Assembly (NCBI GenBank): GCA_007123575.1
Contig: SKKV01000125.1
Coordinates: 1 to 7,677, forward strand
Length of the DNA: 7,677 nucleotides
Direction: 5' to 3'
From: Wenzhouxiangella sp.
GTDB lineage: Bacteria; Pseudomonadota; Gammaproteobacteria; Xanthomonadales; Wenzhouxiangellaceae
The notes below the pieces were generated by a model. The model saw only the letters and a list, made by a program, of their open reading frames with translations, was not told the DNA's origin and ran no database searches. A program made the position numbers and the translations under genes. Below are positions 1 to 5,839 of the stretch, piece by piece (the stretch's first letter is position 1; each line of letters opens with the position of its first letter).

Positions 1-269
1 TCAGCGGTCATGGCACGGTAGTGCGCGAGCTTGGCTCGGATCCGGCCCAGCAGCGCTTCCTGTTGCGCATTGATGACAGTCTGTCCGTTGTTGTTCGACA
101 CCGACCCGGCGAGAAAGGCCCGGTGCCGATCGAGAGAGGAGATATCGTCGAGTTTCATGGCCGCTACGAATTTCACGGCGGCGGTGGCGAAATCCAGCTT
201 ACCCACGCTGACCCCAGCCAGCCGGGCGGTGGTGGCTGGATTAGACACAAAGGTACCCGCTACCAATAG
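1..269 (+). CDS. DUF3465 domain protein, C-terminal part (5' end outside the window)
   Basis: The open frame is already running at the left edge (codons in phase from base 3) and ends in TAG at 267-269, so about 88 C-terminal residues are visible and the true start is missing. The GTG at 21 is in frame but not a convincing start, because family-like sequence (SGHGTV) precedes it. The fragment matches the DUF3465 pattern: a small beta-rich domain with QQRFLLRID, then GDIVEFHGRYEF, then a C-terminal GGWIRHKGTRYQ with a 'THADP' segment before it. Proteins of this family are usually short, secreted or periplasmic, and of unknown function; the signal peptide would lie outside the window. The fold resembles an OB-type barrel, which is inference. 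The gene converges on the lipoprotein gene to its right, with 62 bp between the stop codons. The family call is firm; no function can be given. Confidence 0.8.
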   Translation, partial: SGHGTVVRELGSDPAQQRFLLRIDDSLSVVVRHRPGEKGPVPIERGDIVEFHGRYEFHGGGGEIQLTHADPSQPGGGGWIRHKGTRYQ

Positions 270-290
270 GGTCGGCCATTGGCCGGCCCT
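268..290. terminator. GC-rich hairpin between convergent genes, possible bidirectional terminator
   Basis: A 10-bp stem (268-277 with 281-290, one G-T pair) closes a 3-base loop (ATT). It begins inside the stop codon of the DUF3465 gene and lies 42 bp beyond the stop of the convergent lipoprotein gene. Position and stem strength suit a shared terminator. Neither strand has a run of T's after the stem, so it is not a canonical intrinsic terminator; it could instead protect 3' ends or simply block read-through. Confidence 0.4.
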
Positions 291-331
291 GCCATAAATC
301 CTGCCGGGTTAATGAATGAGTGGCTTGCGAC

Positions 332-1069
332 TCACGGCGTGTCGCCGCTGAAGATCTTTATCTCGGCCCCTTCCACTTCACCGATTCTTGCGCTTTCGTG
401 CACGTGTAGTTCTACCGTGCGCTGGAAAACCAGAGGGCCTTCAACCCGGCAGTCCGCGCCAATGATGATGCGTGGCACCTTGCTGTCCATGCGACCAGGC
501 CGGCGGACGCGAAGCTCGCCGTCAATCTGGCTACCATTCGACAAGGTGACGTTCCCAGCGACCGTTTCCAGGCCCCTGGCAATCACACCCTCGAGGTTGA
601 TGTTGCCATTGGTCGTTCTGATCACCCCGCCGACTTCGCTGCCCTGGCCGAGTTCAATGCCGCCGTTGACCGTGCGCAGATCGCCGTCTATCTGAATCTG
701 ATCATCGCCGCGAACGCGGCCGTTGACCGTGCCCGCATCTCCGCGTACATGAACCCGGCTGCCCAGCCCGAGCCCACCGTTGACCGATTCGATTCCGTCG
801 ACGCGGGCACCTGAGCCGATCCGGATCGAGCCATTGACGTTGTTGATCTTGCCAACCTGGCTTTCATCGCCGATCTGGATGCTGCCGTTGACGTTGCTGA
901 CCTGGCCATTGACCTGGGCGCCGGTGCCCACTCGAATGGCGCCGTTGACGTTGGTCAGATCGCCGTCTACCGAGCTGCCGTCGGCGATATCAATGCTTTG
1001 GTTGATCGAGGCGCCGCAAGCGGCGACCAAAAAGATCAAGGCCAGTAAAACCATGGTTCTGTGCAACAT
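332..1069 (-). CDS. Lipoprotein with VNG beta-solenoid repeats
   Basis: A 245-residue protein whose start is fixed by a strong ribosome binding site (GGAGG, 7 bases before the ATG at 1069). Residues 1-17 form a lipoprotein signal peptide ending in the lipobox V-A-A-C, so Cys18 is the likely lipidated residue. Gly follows it rather than Asp, which fits delivery to the outer membrane. Residues 25 to about 180 are roughly eight imperfect repeats of 18-19 residues with the core (N/T)VNGxIxIG and a recurring V(D/N)G. Regular Asn-Gly turns and alternating small and aliphatic residues predict a beta-helix. The remaining C-terminal part keeps the same strand-turn style without clear repeats. It resembles bactofilin-like or putative adhesin (DUF4097-like) solenoids in style, but I do not recognise a specific family. 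A role in envelope structure or assembly is inference. It lies 86 bp downstream of ttcA on the same strand and may be co-transcribed. Confidence 0.8.
   Translation of the reverse strand: MLHRTMVLLALIFLVAACGASINQSIDIADGSSVDGDLTNVNGAIRVGTGAQVNGQVSNVNGSIQIGDESQVGKINNVNGSIRIGSGARVDGIESVNGGLGLGSRVHVRGDAGTVNGRVRGDDQIQIDGDLRTVNGGIELGQGSEVGGVIRTTNGNINLEGVIARGLETVAGNVTLSNGSQIDGELRVRRPGRMDSKVPRIIIGADCRVEGPLVFQRTVELHVHESARIGEVEGAEIKIFSGDTP
540..1000 (-). repeat. Tandem 54/57-bp coding repeats in the lipoprotein gene
   Basis: The nonamer for Val-Asn-Gly (GCCGTTGAC or a one-base variant on the + strand) begins at 662, 719, 776, 830, 884 and 941. The spacing is 57, 57, 54, 54 and 57 bp. These are whole-codon units of 18 or 19 residues, so gain or loss of a unit keeps the frame. 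More degenerate units flank this core. The DNA identity of the cores suggests growth by duplication followed by divergence. Confidence 0.75.
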
Positions 1070-1081
1070 GTTCAGTCCTCC

Positions 1082-1106
1082 AATGGCAATCCCATGCTTC
1101 GCCATT
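1082..1106 (-). repeat. Inverted repeat just upstream of the lipoprotein gene
   Basis: AATGGC (1082-1087) and GCCATT (1101-1106) form a perfect 6-bp inverted repeat around a 13-base spacer. It abuts the GGAGG ribosome binding site (1077-1081) of the lipoprotein gene, within the 86-bp gap after ttcA. As RNA it would be a hairpin next to the ribosome site; as DNA it could be an operator. It is short enough to be chance. Confidence 0.3.
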
Positions 1107-1155
1107 CTATGGTGCACCGTTGCCTCGGTTTGTTGCCAGTGCAGAAAGTCACGGT

Positions 1156-2010
1156 TCAACCTTTGCCGGGAAAGTGCTGTATGCCGACAAAATCGAACAA
1201 GGCCCGGTCACAGAGCTGCGATGGCGAGATGTTGCTCAAGGCCCGAAAGACGTTGATGGTTCGTCCGGGCTGTTCGCGCTCCCAGGCCTCCAGCATGCGC
1301 TTGACCTTAAGTCGCTGCAGGTTGGGCTGGCTGCCGCACAGGTCGCAGGGAATGATCGGATAAGCGCGGACTTCGGCCAATCGGGCCAGGTCCAGCTCCC
1401 GGCAATAGGCGAGCGGGCGAATCACGATATGTTCACCGCTATCGCTTTTCAGCTTCGGCGGCATGGCTTTGAGTGAGGCGCCGTGGAACATGTTCAAAAA
1501 AAACGTTTCGACGATGTCTTCCATGTGGTGGCCAAGCGCGATCTTGGTCATGCCGTGGTCGCGGGCAAACTCGTACAAGGTGCCGCGTCGCAGACGTGAG
1601 CACAGGCTGCAAGTGGTCTTGCCTTCCGGGATCAGGCGCTTAACCACCGAATAGGTGTCTTTCTCAATTACATGCCATTCGATACCAAGCGCATCCAGAT
1701 ACTCAGGCAGGACGTGGGCTGGAAAGCCCGGCTGCTTCTGGTCCAAATTGACCGCGATCAGCTCGAAGCTCACCGGCGCCGAGCGCTGCAGGCTGAGCAG
1801 CAGGTCGAGCATGGCATAGGAGTCCTTGCCGCCGGACAGGCAGACCATGATCCGGTCGCCCTCCTCGATCATGCGGTAGTCCATCACCGCCTGCCCAACC
1901 TGCCGCCGCAGGCGCTTTATCAGCTTGTCAGTGTTATATTTCTGCTTGCGCGGATCGATTCCTGCCGATACCTCGGTTTTCAGCTTAAGGGGCAGGGCGT
2001 TCGTGGGCAT
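1156..2010 (-). CDS. ttcA: tRNA 2-thiocytidine biosynthesis protein TtcA
   Basis: A 284-residue cytoplasmic enzyme that inserts sulfur at C32 of certain tRNAs, using ATP and an iron-sulfur cluster. Residues line up with E. coli TtcA along most of the length. The ATP-pyrophosphatase loop SGGKDS is at 59-64, and NLDQKQPGFP follows at 88-97. Cys134 and Cys137 lie in CSLCSRLRRG, and Cys222 and Cys225 in PCDLCGSQPN. By homology, the CSLC pair and Cys225 are the expected cluster ligands. The motif after the second ATP-site segment reads GHHMEDIVET instead of the usual GHHRDDxxxT. The C-terminus stops soon after LFDFVGIQH, so the longer tail of E. coli TtcA is absent. I chose the ATG at 2010 because it gives a family-like N-terminus and follows a plausible promoter. 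The upstream ATG at 2043 has no ribosome site and would lie on the promoter's -10. Confidence 0.95.
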   Translation of the reverse strand: MPTNALPLKLKTEVSAGIDPRKQKYNTDKLIKRLRRQVGQAVMDYRMIEEGDRIMVCLSGGKDSYAMLDLLLSLQRSAPVSFELIAVNLDQKQPGFPAHVLPEYLDALGIEWHVIEKDTYSVVKRLIPEGKTTCSLCSRLRRGTLYEFARDHGMTKIALGHHMEDIVETFFLNMFHGASLKAMPPKLKSDSGEHIVIRPLAYCRELDLARLAEVRAYPIIPCDLCGSQPNLQRLKVKRMLEAWEREQPGRTINVFRALSNISPSQLCDRALFDFVGIQHFPGKG

Positions 2011-2041
2011 TGGCGTAATCCCGGTTAGGCGAGAGGAGAGC

Positions 2042-2071
2042 ATTGTACCGATGTCGACAGACTGGTCGGAA
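2042..2071 (-). promoter_or_regulatory. Candidate sigma70 promoter for ttcA
   Basis: On the minus strand, TACAAT (2042-2047, five of six matches to the -10 consensus) lies 18 bp from TTCCGA (2066-2071, a weak -35). Transcription would begin near 2035, giving a 25-base leader to the ttcA ATG at 2010. The -35 lies inside the start of the divergent DUF465 gene. The -10 is convincing, the -35 is not. Confidence 0.4.
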
Positions 2072-2254
2072 ATTCGGGAAAGACTGCATGCATTGCGCCA
2101 GGAGCACCGCGACCTGGATGATGCAATCGAGCAGATCCAGCAGAACCCCGCCACGGATCATCTGGCGCTGCGCCGGATGAAAAAGCGCAAGCTGCGTCTG
2201 CGCGACCAGATCGCCTACTGGGAGTCAAAGCTGATCCCCGACCTGGACGCATGA
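2051..2254 (+). CDS. DUF465 (YdcH-family) small coiled-coil protein
   Basis: A 67-residue charged protein that fits the DUF465/YdcH family. It has a first helix with LRQEHRDLDDAIEQIQ (about residues 13-28), a short turn with NPATDH, and a second helix LRRMKKRKLRLRDQI. The hallmark of the family is this antiparallel helical hairpin with a Lys/Arg-rich second helix starting around L-K/R-x-x-K. Family size is about 65-80 residues, so it is full length. Function is unknown; SlyX-like proteins are similar in architecture. The start at ATG 2051 follows an AGGAG at 2034-2038, 12 bases away, a little far. The frame stays open upstream to 1925, but that part overlaps ttcA and has no family similarity. 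It diverges from ttcA across 40 bp and converges on plsB. Confidence 0.88.
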   Translation: MSTDWSEIRERLHALRQEHRDLDDAIEQIQQNPATDHLALRRMKKRKLRLRDQIAYWESKLIPDLDA

Positions 2255-2271
2255 AACGAACCTAGTGTACC

Positions 2272-2299
2272 CCTTGCACCTTGTTCCTTGCCCCTTGAG
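2272..2299. repeat. Four tandem CCTTGNN heptamers
   Basis: CCTTG begins at 2272, 2279, 2286 and 2293, an exact 7-bp period with the last two bases of each unit varying (CA, TT, CC, AG). It fills most of the 50-bp gap between the stops of the DUF465 gene and plsB. No hairpin with a T-run is visible there, so no intrinsic terminator separates these convergent genes. Confidence 0.6.
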
Positions 2300-2304
2300 C
2301 CTGC

Positions 2305-4803
2305 TTATCCTTCCAGCTCCAGCACTTCCGGCGTGGTCTGAATGATGCTGTGGCGCACCTCCTTGTCCAGCACCAGCTTGGCGTCGCGGGCAAACTGCTC
2401 CAGGCGCTGGTCGAATACCAGCCGGCCTTCCTCGTCGCGGCCCAGGATGCCGCTGTCGGTCAGCGACTCGATGAATTGCTTGAACAGCGTCTTGTCGTAG
2501 AACTCGGGCGCTTCGAACTCATGCAGCAGTGAAATGCGCTGCGCGCAGAGGATGCACAGCTGTTCAAGCTGGGCGCGGCTGAGATTGCCTGAGCCGTTCT
2601 TGGCCAGTACCGAAACCGTGATGAAGTAGCGCTCGAAAGTCTGGACCAGGGAGTGCCCAAGCAGCCTCAGATAGTAAGTCTGGTCGCTGCCGCCGGGCGT
2701 GCGTTGCAGATACTCCTCGGTTTCGCGCAACAGCCCCTCCTCGATCAAACATCCCATGGTGTCGTCAATCACCGGGTCGATTTCATCCTCGTCCCAGGGC
2801 AGGAACAGCTCCTTTTTCAGGAACGGATAGACAATCCGAGACAGCGAGCGAATTCGCGATTTGCGAACCCGCTGGGCGTTCAGGAAGCAGCAGGCCACCC
2901 AGGCGCTCATGGCCAGCAGGTGGGCGGTATTGTTGCGGAAATAGGTCAACAGCACCGGGTTGCTCTTTTCGATCCGGATGATGCTGCCGAGGCGATGATC
3001 CTGGCGTTCGATGACGCCAATTTCCAGGCCGTATTCGATGACCTGGCCGGGCTCGAGATCGGTCACCGTCACCCGATCGCCAAATGGGGACTGCCTGGCG
3101 ATGTTGATCAGAACGCCCAGAAAGCGTTCCAGATCATCCTCGTCCAGGGCATGCTTGCGGCTGGCCAGCAGCGCTGTGGCCAGCAGATTGATCGGGTTGA
3201 CGTGGGCGGCGCGATTGATGTTGACCATGATCCGCTGGGCGAGATCATCGATCAGGCCTTGAAGCCAGCTCGGCTTGCCGTTCAGGCTATCCGGGTCTTC
3301 GGCCCAGTTCGGCTGGTATTTGTCGAGCAGGTGGTTGAGCAACACCGGTTCGCCGAAGCTGACCGTGACCTCGCCGTAATTTTTGCGCAGGATGTTGATG
3401 ATGTTGCGGAAGTCAGCCAGCGACTCAGGCTTTTTCTGGTGCCCCGACAGCTCGTGAATATAGGAGCTGCCTTCGGCCAGGCGCTCGTAGCCGATGTAGA
3501 CCGGCTGAAACAGGATTGGCCGGCTGCGGTAGCGCATGAACGCCCTGACCGTGATTGACAGCATGCCGGCGCGCGGCGGCAGCAGGCGTCCGGTACGCGA
3601 ACGGGTGCCCTCGATAAAATATTCCAGGGCCACGCCCTTGCTCAGGATCAGCGACACGTATTCATTAAAAACGGCCGCATACAGTGGTTGGGAGCGGAAG
3701 GAACGGCGCAGGAAGAACGCACCGCCGCGGCGCAGAATCGGACCGACCAGCGGCAGGTTCAGATTGACCCCCGCGGCGATATGGGGTGGTACAAAACCGC
3801 GGTAGTAGAGTAGGTAGGACATCAGCAGGTAGTCGATATGACTGCGATGGCAAGGCACGTAGACCACCTCGTGACCGGGTGCCACATCGCGGAAGCTGCT
3901 GAAATGCTGGACCTTGACGCCGCGATAAATGCGGTTCCAGAACCAGGTCAAAATCAGATCACAGATTCGCACGACGGTGTAGGAGTAGTCGGCAGCGATC
4001 TCGAGCGCGTAGCCGCGTGCAACCGCGGTCGATTTTTCAACGGTGATATTGTCGCGTCGAGCCTTCGCGGCGATCGCCTGCTGCACCGATTCGGTGCGAA
4101 TCACTTTTTCGACCAGGGTTCGGTGGTGTGAGCGGTCCGGGCCGATGGCCGCGGTGCGCACGCGCTTGAAATGTACCCGCAGAACGCGGCTGAGCCGGCC
4201 CAGTGCCTGCTCCCGGTCTTCGGTTTCTTCCAGCAGCCGGCCCAGCAGCAGCGGCTTGCCAAACTGCACCATGGTGGCGCGGCCGTTGACCAGGGTAGAA
4301 AACAGGCGGCGGAATCGGCCGCCCAAATCCCAGTTCTCGGAAAACAGGATCTTGAAGAAGCTGTCCTCGTTTTGGGGCGCTCGCCCGATCAGCACGGTGA
4401 CAGGCACGATCTGAACATCGGCCAGGTGCTCGGGGTCCGTTTCCAGCAGCAGCTGGCGCAGAATGGGCGAGTGGCGCCGCTTTTCCGGGCGACGGATGAA
4501 CAGCCCGGTGGGGCGCCGGTTGGAGGCGAAGCTTCTTTTGAGCGCGGTATCACCTATAAACACCGGCTTGCGCAGTCGCGGCCAGTCCAGGTCGCGGCAA
4601 ATCTTGTCCACGATCAATAACGAGGTCAGGGCATAGGTGTCGAGGACGTAGATGATAGGCCGGTCCGGATCGATTTCCAGCTCGTCGAGATGCTCCGGAA
4701 GCACGTTGCTGCGCACCCAAAGATGCAGCAGCCAACGCAGGAAGCCCAGCCAGGTGGCATACAACCGTTGCAACAGGGAAGGAGAGCGACCGGCCTCGGA
4801 CAT
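2305..4803 (-). CDS. plsB: Glycerol-3-phosphate 1-O-acyltransferase PlsB
   Basis: An 832-residue inner-membrane enzyme that acylates the sn-1 position of glycerol 3-phosphate with acyl-ACP or acyl-CoA, the first step of phospholipid synthesis. All four acyltransferase blocks are present. Block I is HRSHID (319-324, the HX4D catalytic pair His319/Asp324). Block II is GGAFFLRRSF (360-369), block III FIEGTRSRTGR (396-406), and block IV PVYIGYE (434-440). The family-typical N-terminal region and the C-terminal half (YFRNNTAH, LFLPWDEDE, EAPEFYDKTLF) also align with E. coli PlsB (about 807 residues). A hydrophobic stretch around residues 10-30 may hold the N-terminus at the membrane. The ATG at 4803 gives a proper N-terminus, but no ribosome binding site precedes it. 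The gene stands alone, converging on the DUF465 gene. Confidence 0.97.
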   Translation of the reverse strand: MSEAGRSPSLLQRLYATWLGFLRWLLHLWVRSNVLPEHLDELEIDPDRPIIYVLDTYALTSLLIVDKICRDLDWPRLRKPVFIGDTALKRSFASNRRPTGLFIRRPEKRRHSPILRQLLLETDPEHLADVQIVPVTVLIGRAPQNEDSFFKILFSENWDLGGRFRRLFSTLVNGRATMVQFGKPLLLGRLLEETEDREQALGRLSRVLRVHFKRVRTAAIGPDRSHHRTLVEKVIRTESVQQAIAAKARRDNITVEKSTAVARGYALEIAADYSYTVVRICDLILTWFWNRIYRGVKVQHFSSFRDVAPGHEVVYVPCHRSHIDYLLMSYLLYYRGFVPPHIAAGVNLNLPLVGPILRRGGAFFLRRSFRSQPLYAAVFNEYVSLILSKGVALEYFIEGTRSRTGRLLPPRAGMLSITVRAFMRYRSRPILFQPVYIGYERLAEGSSYIHELSGHQKKPESLADFRNIINILRKNYGEVTVSFGEPVLLNHLLDKYQPNWAEDPDSLNGKPSWLQGLIDDLAQRIMVNINRAAHVNPINLLATALLASRKHALDEDDLERFLGVLINIARQSPFGDRVTVTDLEPGQVIEYGLEIGVIERQDHRLGSIIRIEKSNPVLLTYFRNNTAHLLAMSAWVACCFLNAQRVRKSRIRSLSRIVYPFLKKELFLPWDEDEIDPVIDDTMGCLIEEGLLRETEEYLQRTPGGSDQTYYLRLLGHSLVQTFERYFITVSVLAKNGSGNLSRAQLEQLCILCAQRISLLHEFEAPEFYDKTLFKQFIESLTDSGILGRDEEGRLVFDQRLEQFARDAKLVLDKEVRHSIIQTTPEVLELEG

Positions 4804-4831
4804 GAGCGGCTACGACGGCGAGAAGATAGCC

Positions 4832-4862
4832 ATTTTAGCATTGCGCCATCGTGACCCACCAA
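4832..4862 (-). promoter_or_regulatory. Candidate promoter for plsB
   Basis: On the minus strand, TAAAAT (4832-4837) lies 19 bp from TTGGTG (4857-4862). The -10 has five of six consensus bases; the -35 has three and the spacer is long. Transcription would start near 4825, giving plsB a leader of only about 22 bases without a Shine-Dalgarno sequence. This would let plsB be expressed independently of the RNA gene upstream. Confidence 0.35.
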
Positions 4863-4903
4863 GGGCTTCACTGCTCATGCCTGGTTTTGTCTTGAGCATG
4901 GCG

Positions 4904-4940
4904 AAAAAAACCGGGCACGATCCCAAGGGTTCGGCCCGGT
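4904..4940 (-). terminator. Strong rho-independent terminator of the putative small RNA
   Basis: Read on the minus strand, CCGGGC (4934-4939) pairs with GCCCGG (4911-4916) and is followed directly by seven T's (4904-4910). Inside, CGA pairs with TCG and CCC with GGG, with one A-A mismatch and one bulged T, so the stem can reach about 12 bp. No protein gene ends close by: pyrF stops 180 bp upstream, and plsB begins 100 bp downstream. This is the main reason to expect a non-coding transcript here. Confidence 0.88.
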
Positions 4941-5016
4941 GCAGGACTGCTTGTGGGCGCGGGGCGCCTTTGTTGTTGATTGTGTAGCTCGAGAGTTACA
5001 TCCGCGTGCAAAACTC
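4904..5016 (-). ncRNA. Putative small RNA of about 113 nt between pyrF and plsB
   Basis: A good promoter and a strong terminator on the same strand bracket about 113 bases with no credible reading frame. In order, the transcript would hold four elements. First, a 5' hairpin in which GAGTT at the start pairs with AACTC (4993-4997). Second, an unpaired A/C-rich stretch with ATCAACAACAAA (4969-4980). Third, a hairpin GGCGC-CCC-GCGCC (4956-4968) with a C-only loop. Fourth, the terminator hairpin. An A-rich single-stranded stretch plus a 3' U-tail fits an Hfq-bound regulator, and a C-rich loop could pair with ribosome binding sites; both are inference. I do not recognise it as 6S, SRP RNA, tmRNA or any riboswitch. 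The alternative is an attenuated leader of plsB. Start position is estimated from the -10 and may be off by a few bases. Confidence 0.65.
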
Positions 5017-5023
5017 AAGCGAA

Positions 5024-5052
5024 ATAATAGCCTAACAACCCAAAGATTACAA
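5024..5052 (-). promoter_or_regulatory. Sigma70-type promoter of the putative small RNA
   Basis: On the minus strand, TTGTAA (5047-5052, four of six) and TATTAT (5024-5029, five of six) are exactly 17 bp apart. The surrounding DNA (about 5010-5105) is markedly AT-rich compared with the genes on either side. Predicted transcription start is near 5016, directly ahead of the hairpins that end at the terminator. It is the best promoter match I found in the window. Confidence 0.65.
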
Positions 5053-5064
5053 GTATGTTTATAA

Positions 5065-5086
5065 ACCCCTGATAACCGCCTGATAA
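5065..5086. promoter_or_regulatory. Two 11-bp direct repeats upstream of the small RNA promoter
   Basis: The + strand shows ACCCCTGATAA followed immediately by CCGCCTGATAA, nine of eleven bases identical. The repeat unit equals about one helical turn, so both copies face the same side of the DNA. They are centred about 60 bp upstream of the predicted start. This spacing and layout are typical for OmpR/PhoB-type activators, though no regulator can be named. Confidence 0.4.
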
Positions 5087-5119
5087 AAAACAATAAATAA
5101 GCTTTTTCTCTCCCCGGCC

Positions 5120-5839
5120 TTATCCCAAGGCCCTTTCAATCTCCTGCTGCAACCCCATCGCCGCTGCCTTGGGATCGGCCGCGTCCCGAATCGGCCGGCC
5201 AACCACGATGTAATCGGCGCCAGCAGCAAAGGCATCGGCGGCCGACAGGGTGCGCTTCTGATCGTCAATGTTGTCGACCGGACGGATGCCGGGGCAGATC
5301 ACAGTCAGGGCGTGGTTAACCTCGCGGCGAAGTGCTGCGGCTTCCAGGCCAGATGAGATCACCCCGGCACAACCCAGTTTCAGCGCGCGGCGGGCCCGCG
5401 ACAGGACCAGGGCTTCGATATCGCAGGCAAATCCCAGGTCATCGAGATCGCCGCGGTCCAGGCTGGTCAGGGCGGTGACGGCCAGGATGCCAGTCTTGCC
5501 GCTGTTTTCAACGGCGGCCTGGAGGATGCTGTCGTTGCCGTGCACGGTCAGAAAATCGACTTCGTGACGTGCGAGTTGGGCGGTGGCGCGCCCGACCGTG
5601 GGCGGGATGTCGAACAGCTTCAGGTCGGCAAAGATGCGCTTGCCCTGTTCCTTGAGTTCGGCGGCCAGGGCGAAGTAATGGCCGCTCAAGAAAAACTCCA
5701 GGCCCAGCTTGTAGAACTGGACCGAGTCACCGAGCAGATTGATCAACCGGCGGGCCTGGTCCAGGTCGGGCACGTCCAGGGCGAAGATCAGGCGCTCGTT
5801 GGCGGGGATGGGCTTGTGCCAGTCAAATGTGGTGCTCAT
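5120..5839 (-). CDS. pyrF: Orotidine 5'-phosphate decarboxylase PyrF
   Basis: A 239-residue cytoplasmic enzyme that decarboxylates OMP to UMP, the last step of de novo pyrimidine synthesis. It is a TIM barrel acting as a dimer. Catalytic residues are visible: Asp22 in ALDVPD, Lys44 in FYKLG, and the charged network Asp72-Lys74-Asp77 in ADLKLFDIP. Phosphate-binding elements are CPGIRP (182-187) and VVGRPI (212-217). Length is close to the E. coli enzyme (245). The start at ATG 5839 is set by a strong AAGGAG (5847-5852) 7 bases upstream, which lies inside the preceding hydrolase gene; the open frame before it is only the shadow of that gene. It overlaps the hydrolase end by 17 bases and is the last gene of the uvrD-hydrolase-pyrF run. 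No strong terminator follows directly. Confidence 0.97.
   Translation of the reverse strand: MSTTFDWHKPIPANERLIFALDVPDLDQARRLINLLGDSVQFYKLGLEFFLSGHYFALAAELKEQGKRIFADLKLFDIPPTVGRATAQLARHEVDFLTVHGNDSILQAAVENSGKTGILAVTALTSLDRGDLDDLGFACDIEALVLSRARRALKLGCAGVISSGLEAAALRREVNHALTVICPGIRPVDNIDDQKRTLSAADAFAAGADYIVVGRPIRDAADPKAAAMGLQQEIERALG

Noticed and set aside
1082..1118. TAGAAT as a -10 for a separate lipoprotein promoter
   Set aside because: No -35 resembling the consensus at any normal spacing; co-transcription with ttcA remains equally likely.
1070..1159. Upstream TTG start extending the lipoprotein by 30 residues
   Set aside because: It would bury the signal peptide, and the ATG at 1069 has a strong GGAGG at the right distance.
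1912..1940. TATATT as a -10 for the DUF465 gene inside ttcA
   Set aside because: No acceptable -35 at 16-18 bp, and it lies about 110 bp before the start codon; could be real but is unsupported.
2653..3558. 301-codon open frame on + inside plsB
   Set aside because: Antisense shadow of plsB caused by GC-rich codon bias; no family similarity, and plsB itself is unmistakable.
4875..5093. 72-codon minus-strand frame across the pyrF-plsB gap
   Set aside because: It runs through the promoter and the terminator stem, has no ribosome site, and its composition is not protein-like.
5116..5132. GGCCTT/AAGGCC hairpin over the pyrF stop codon as a terminator
   Set aside because: The stem is only 6 bp and is followed by GGGGAGAG on the minus strand rather than T's; the later T-run at about 5085-5090 has no GC stem before it.
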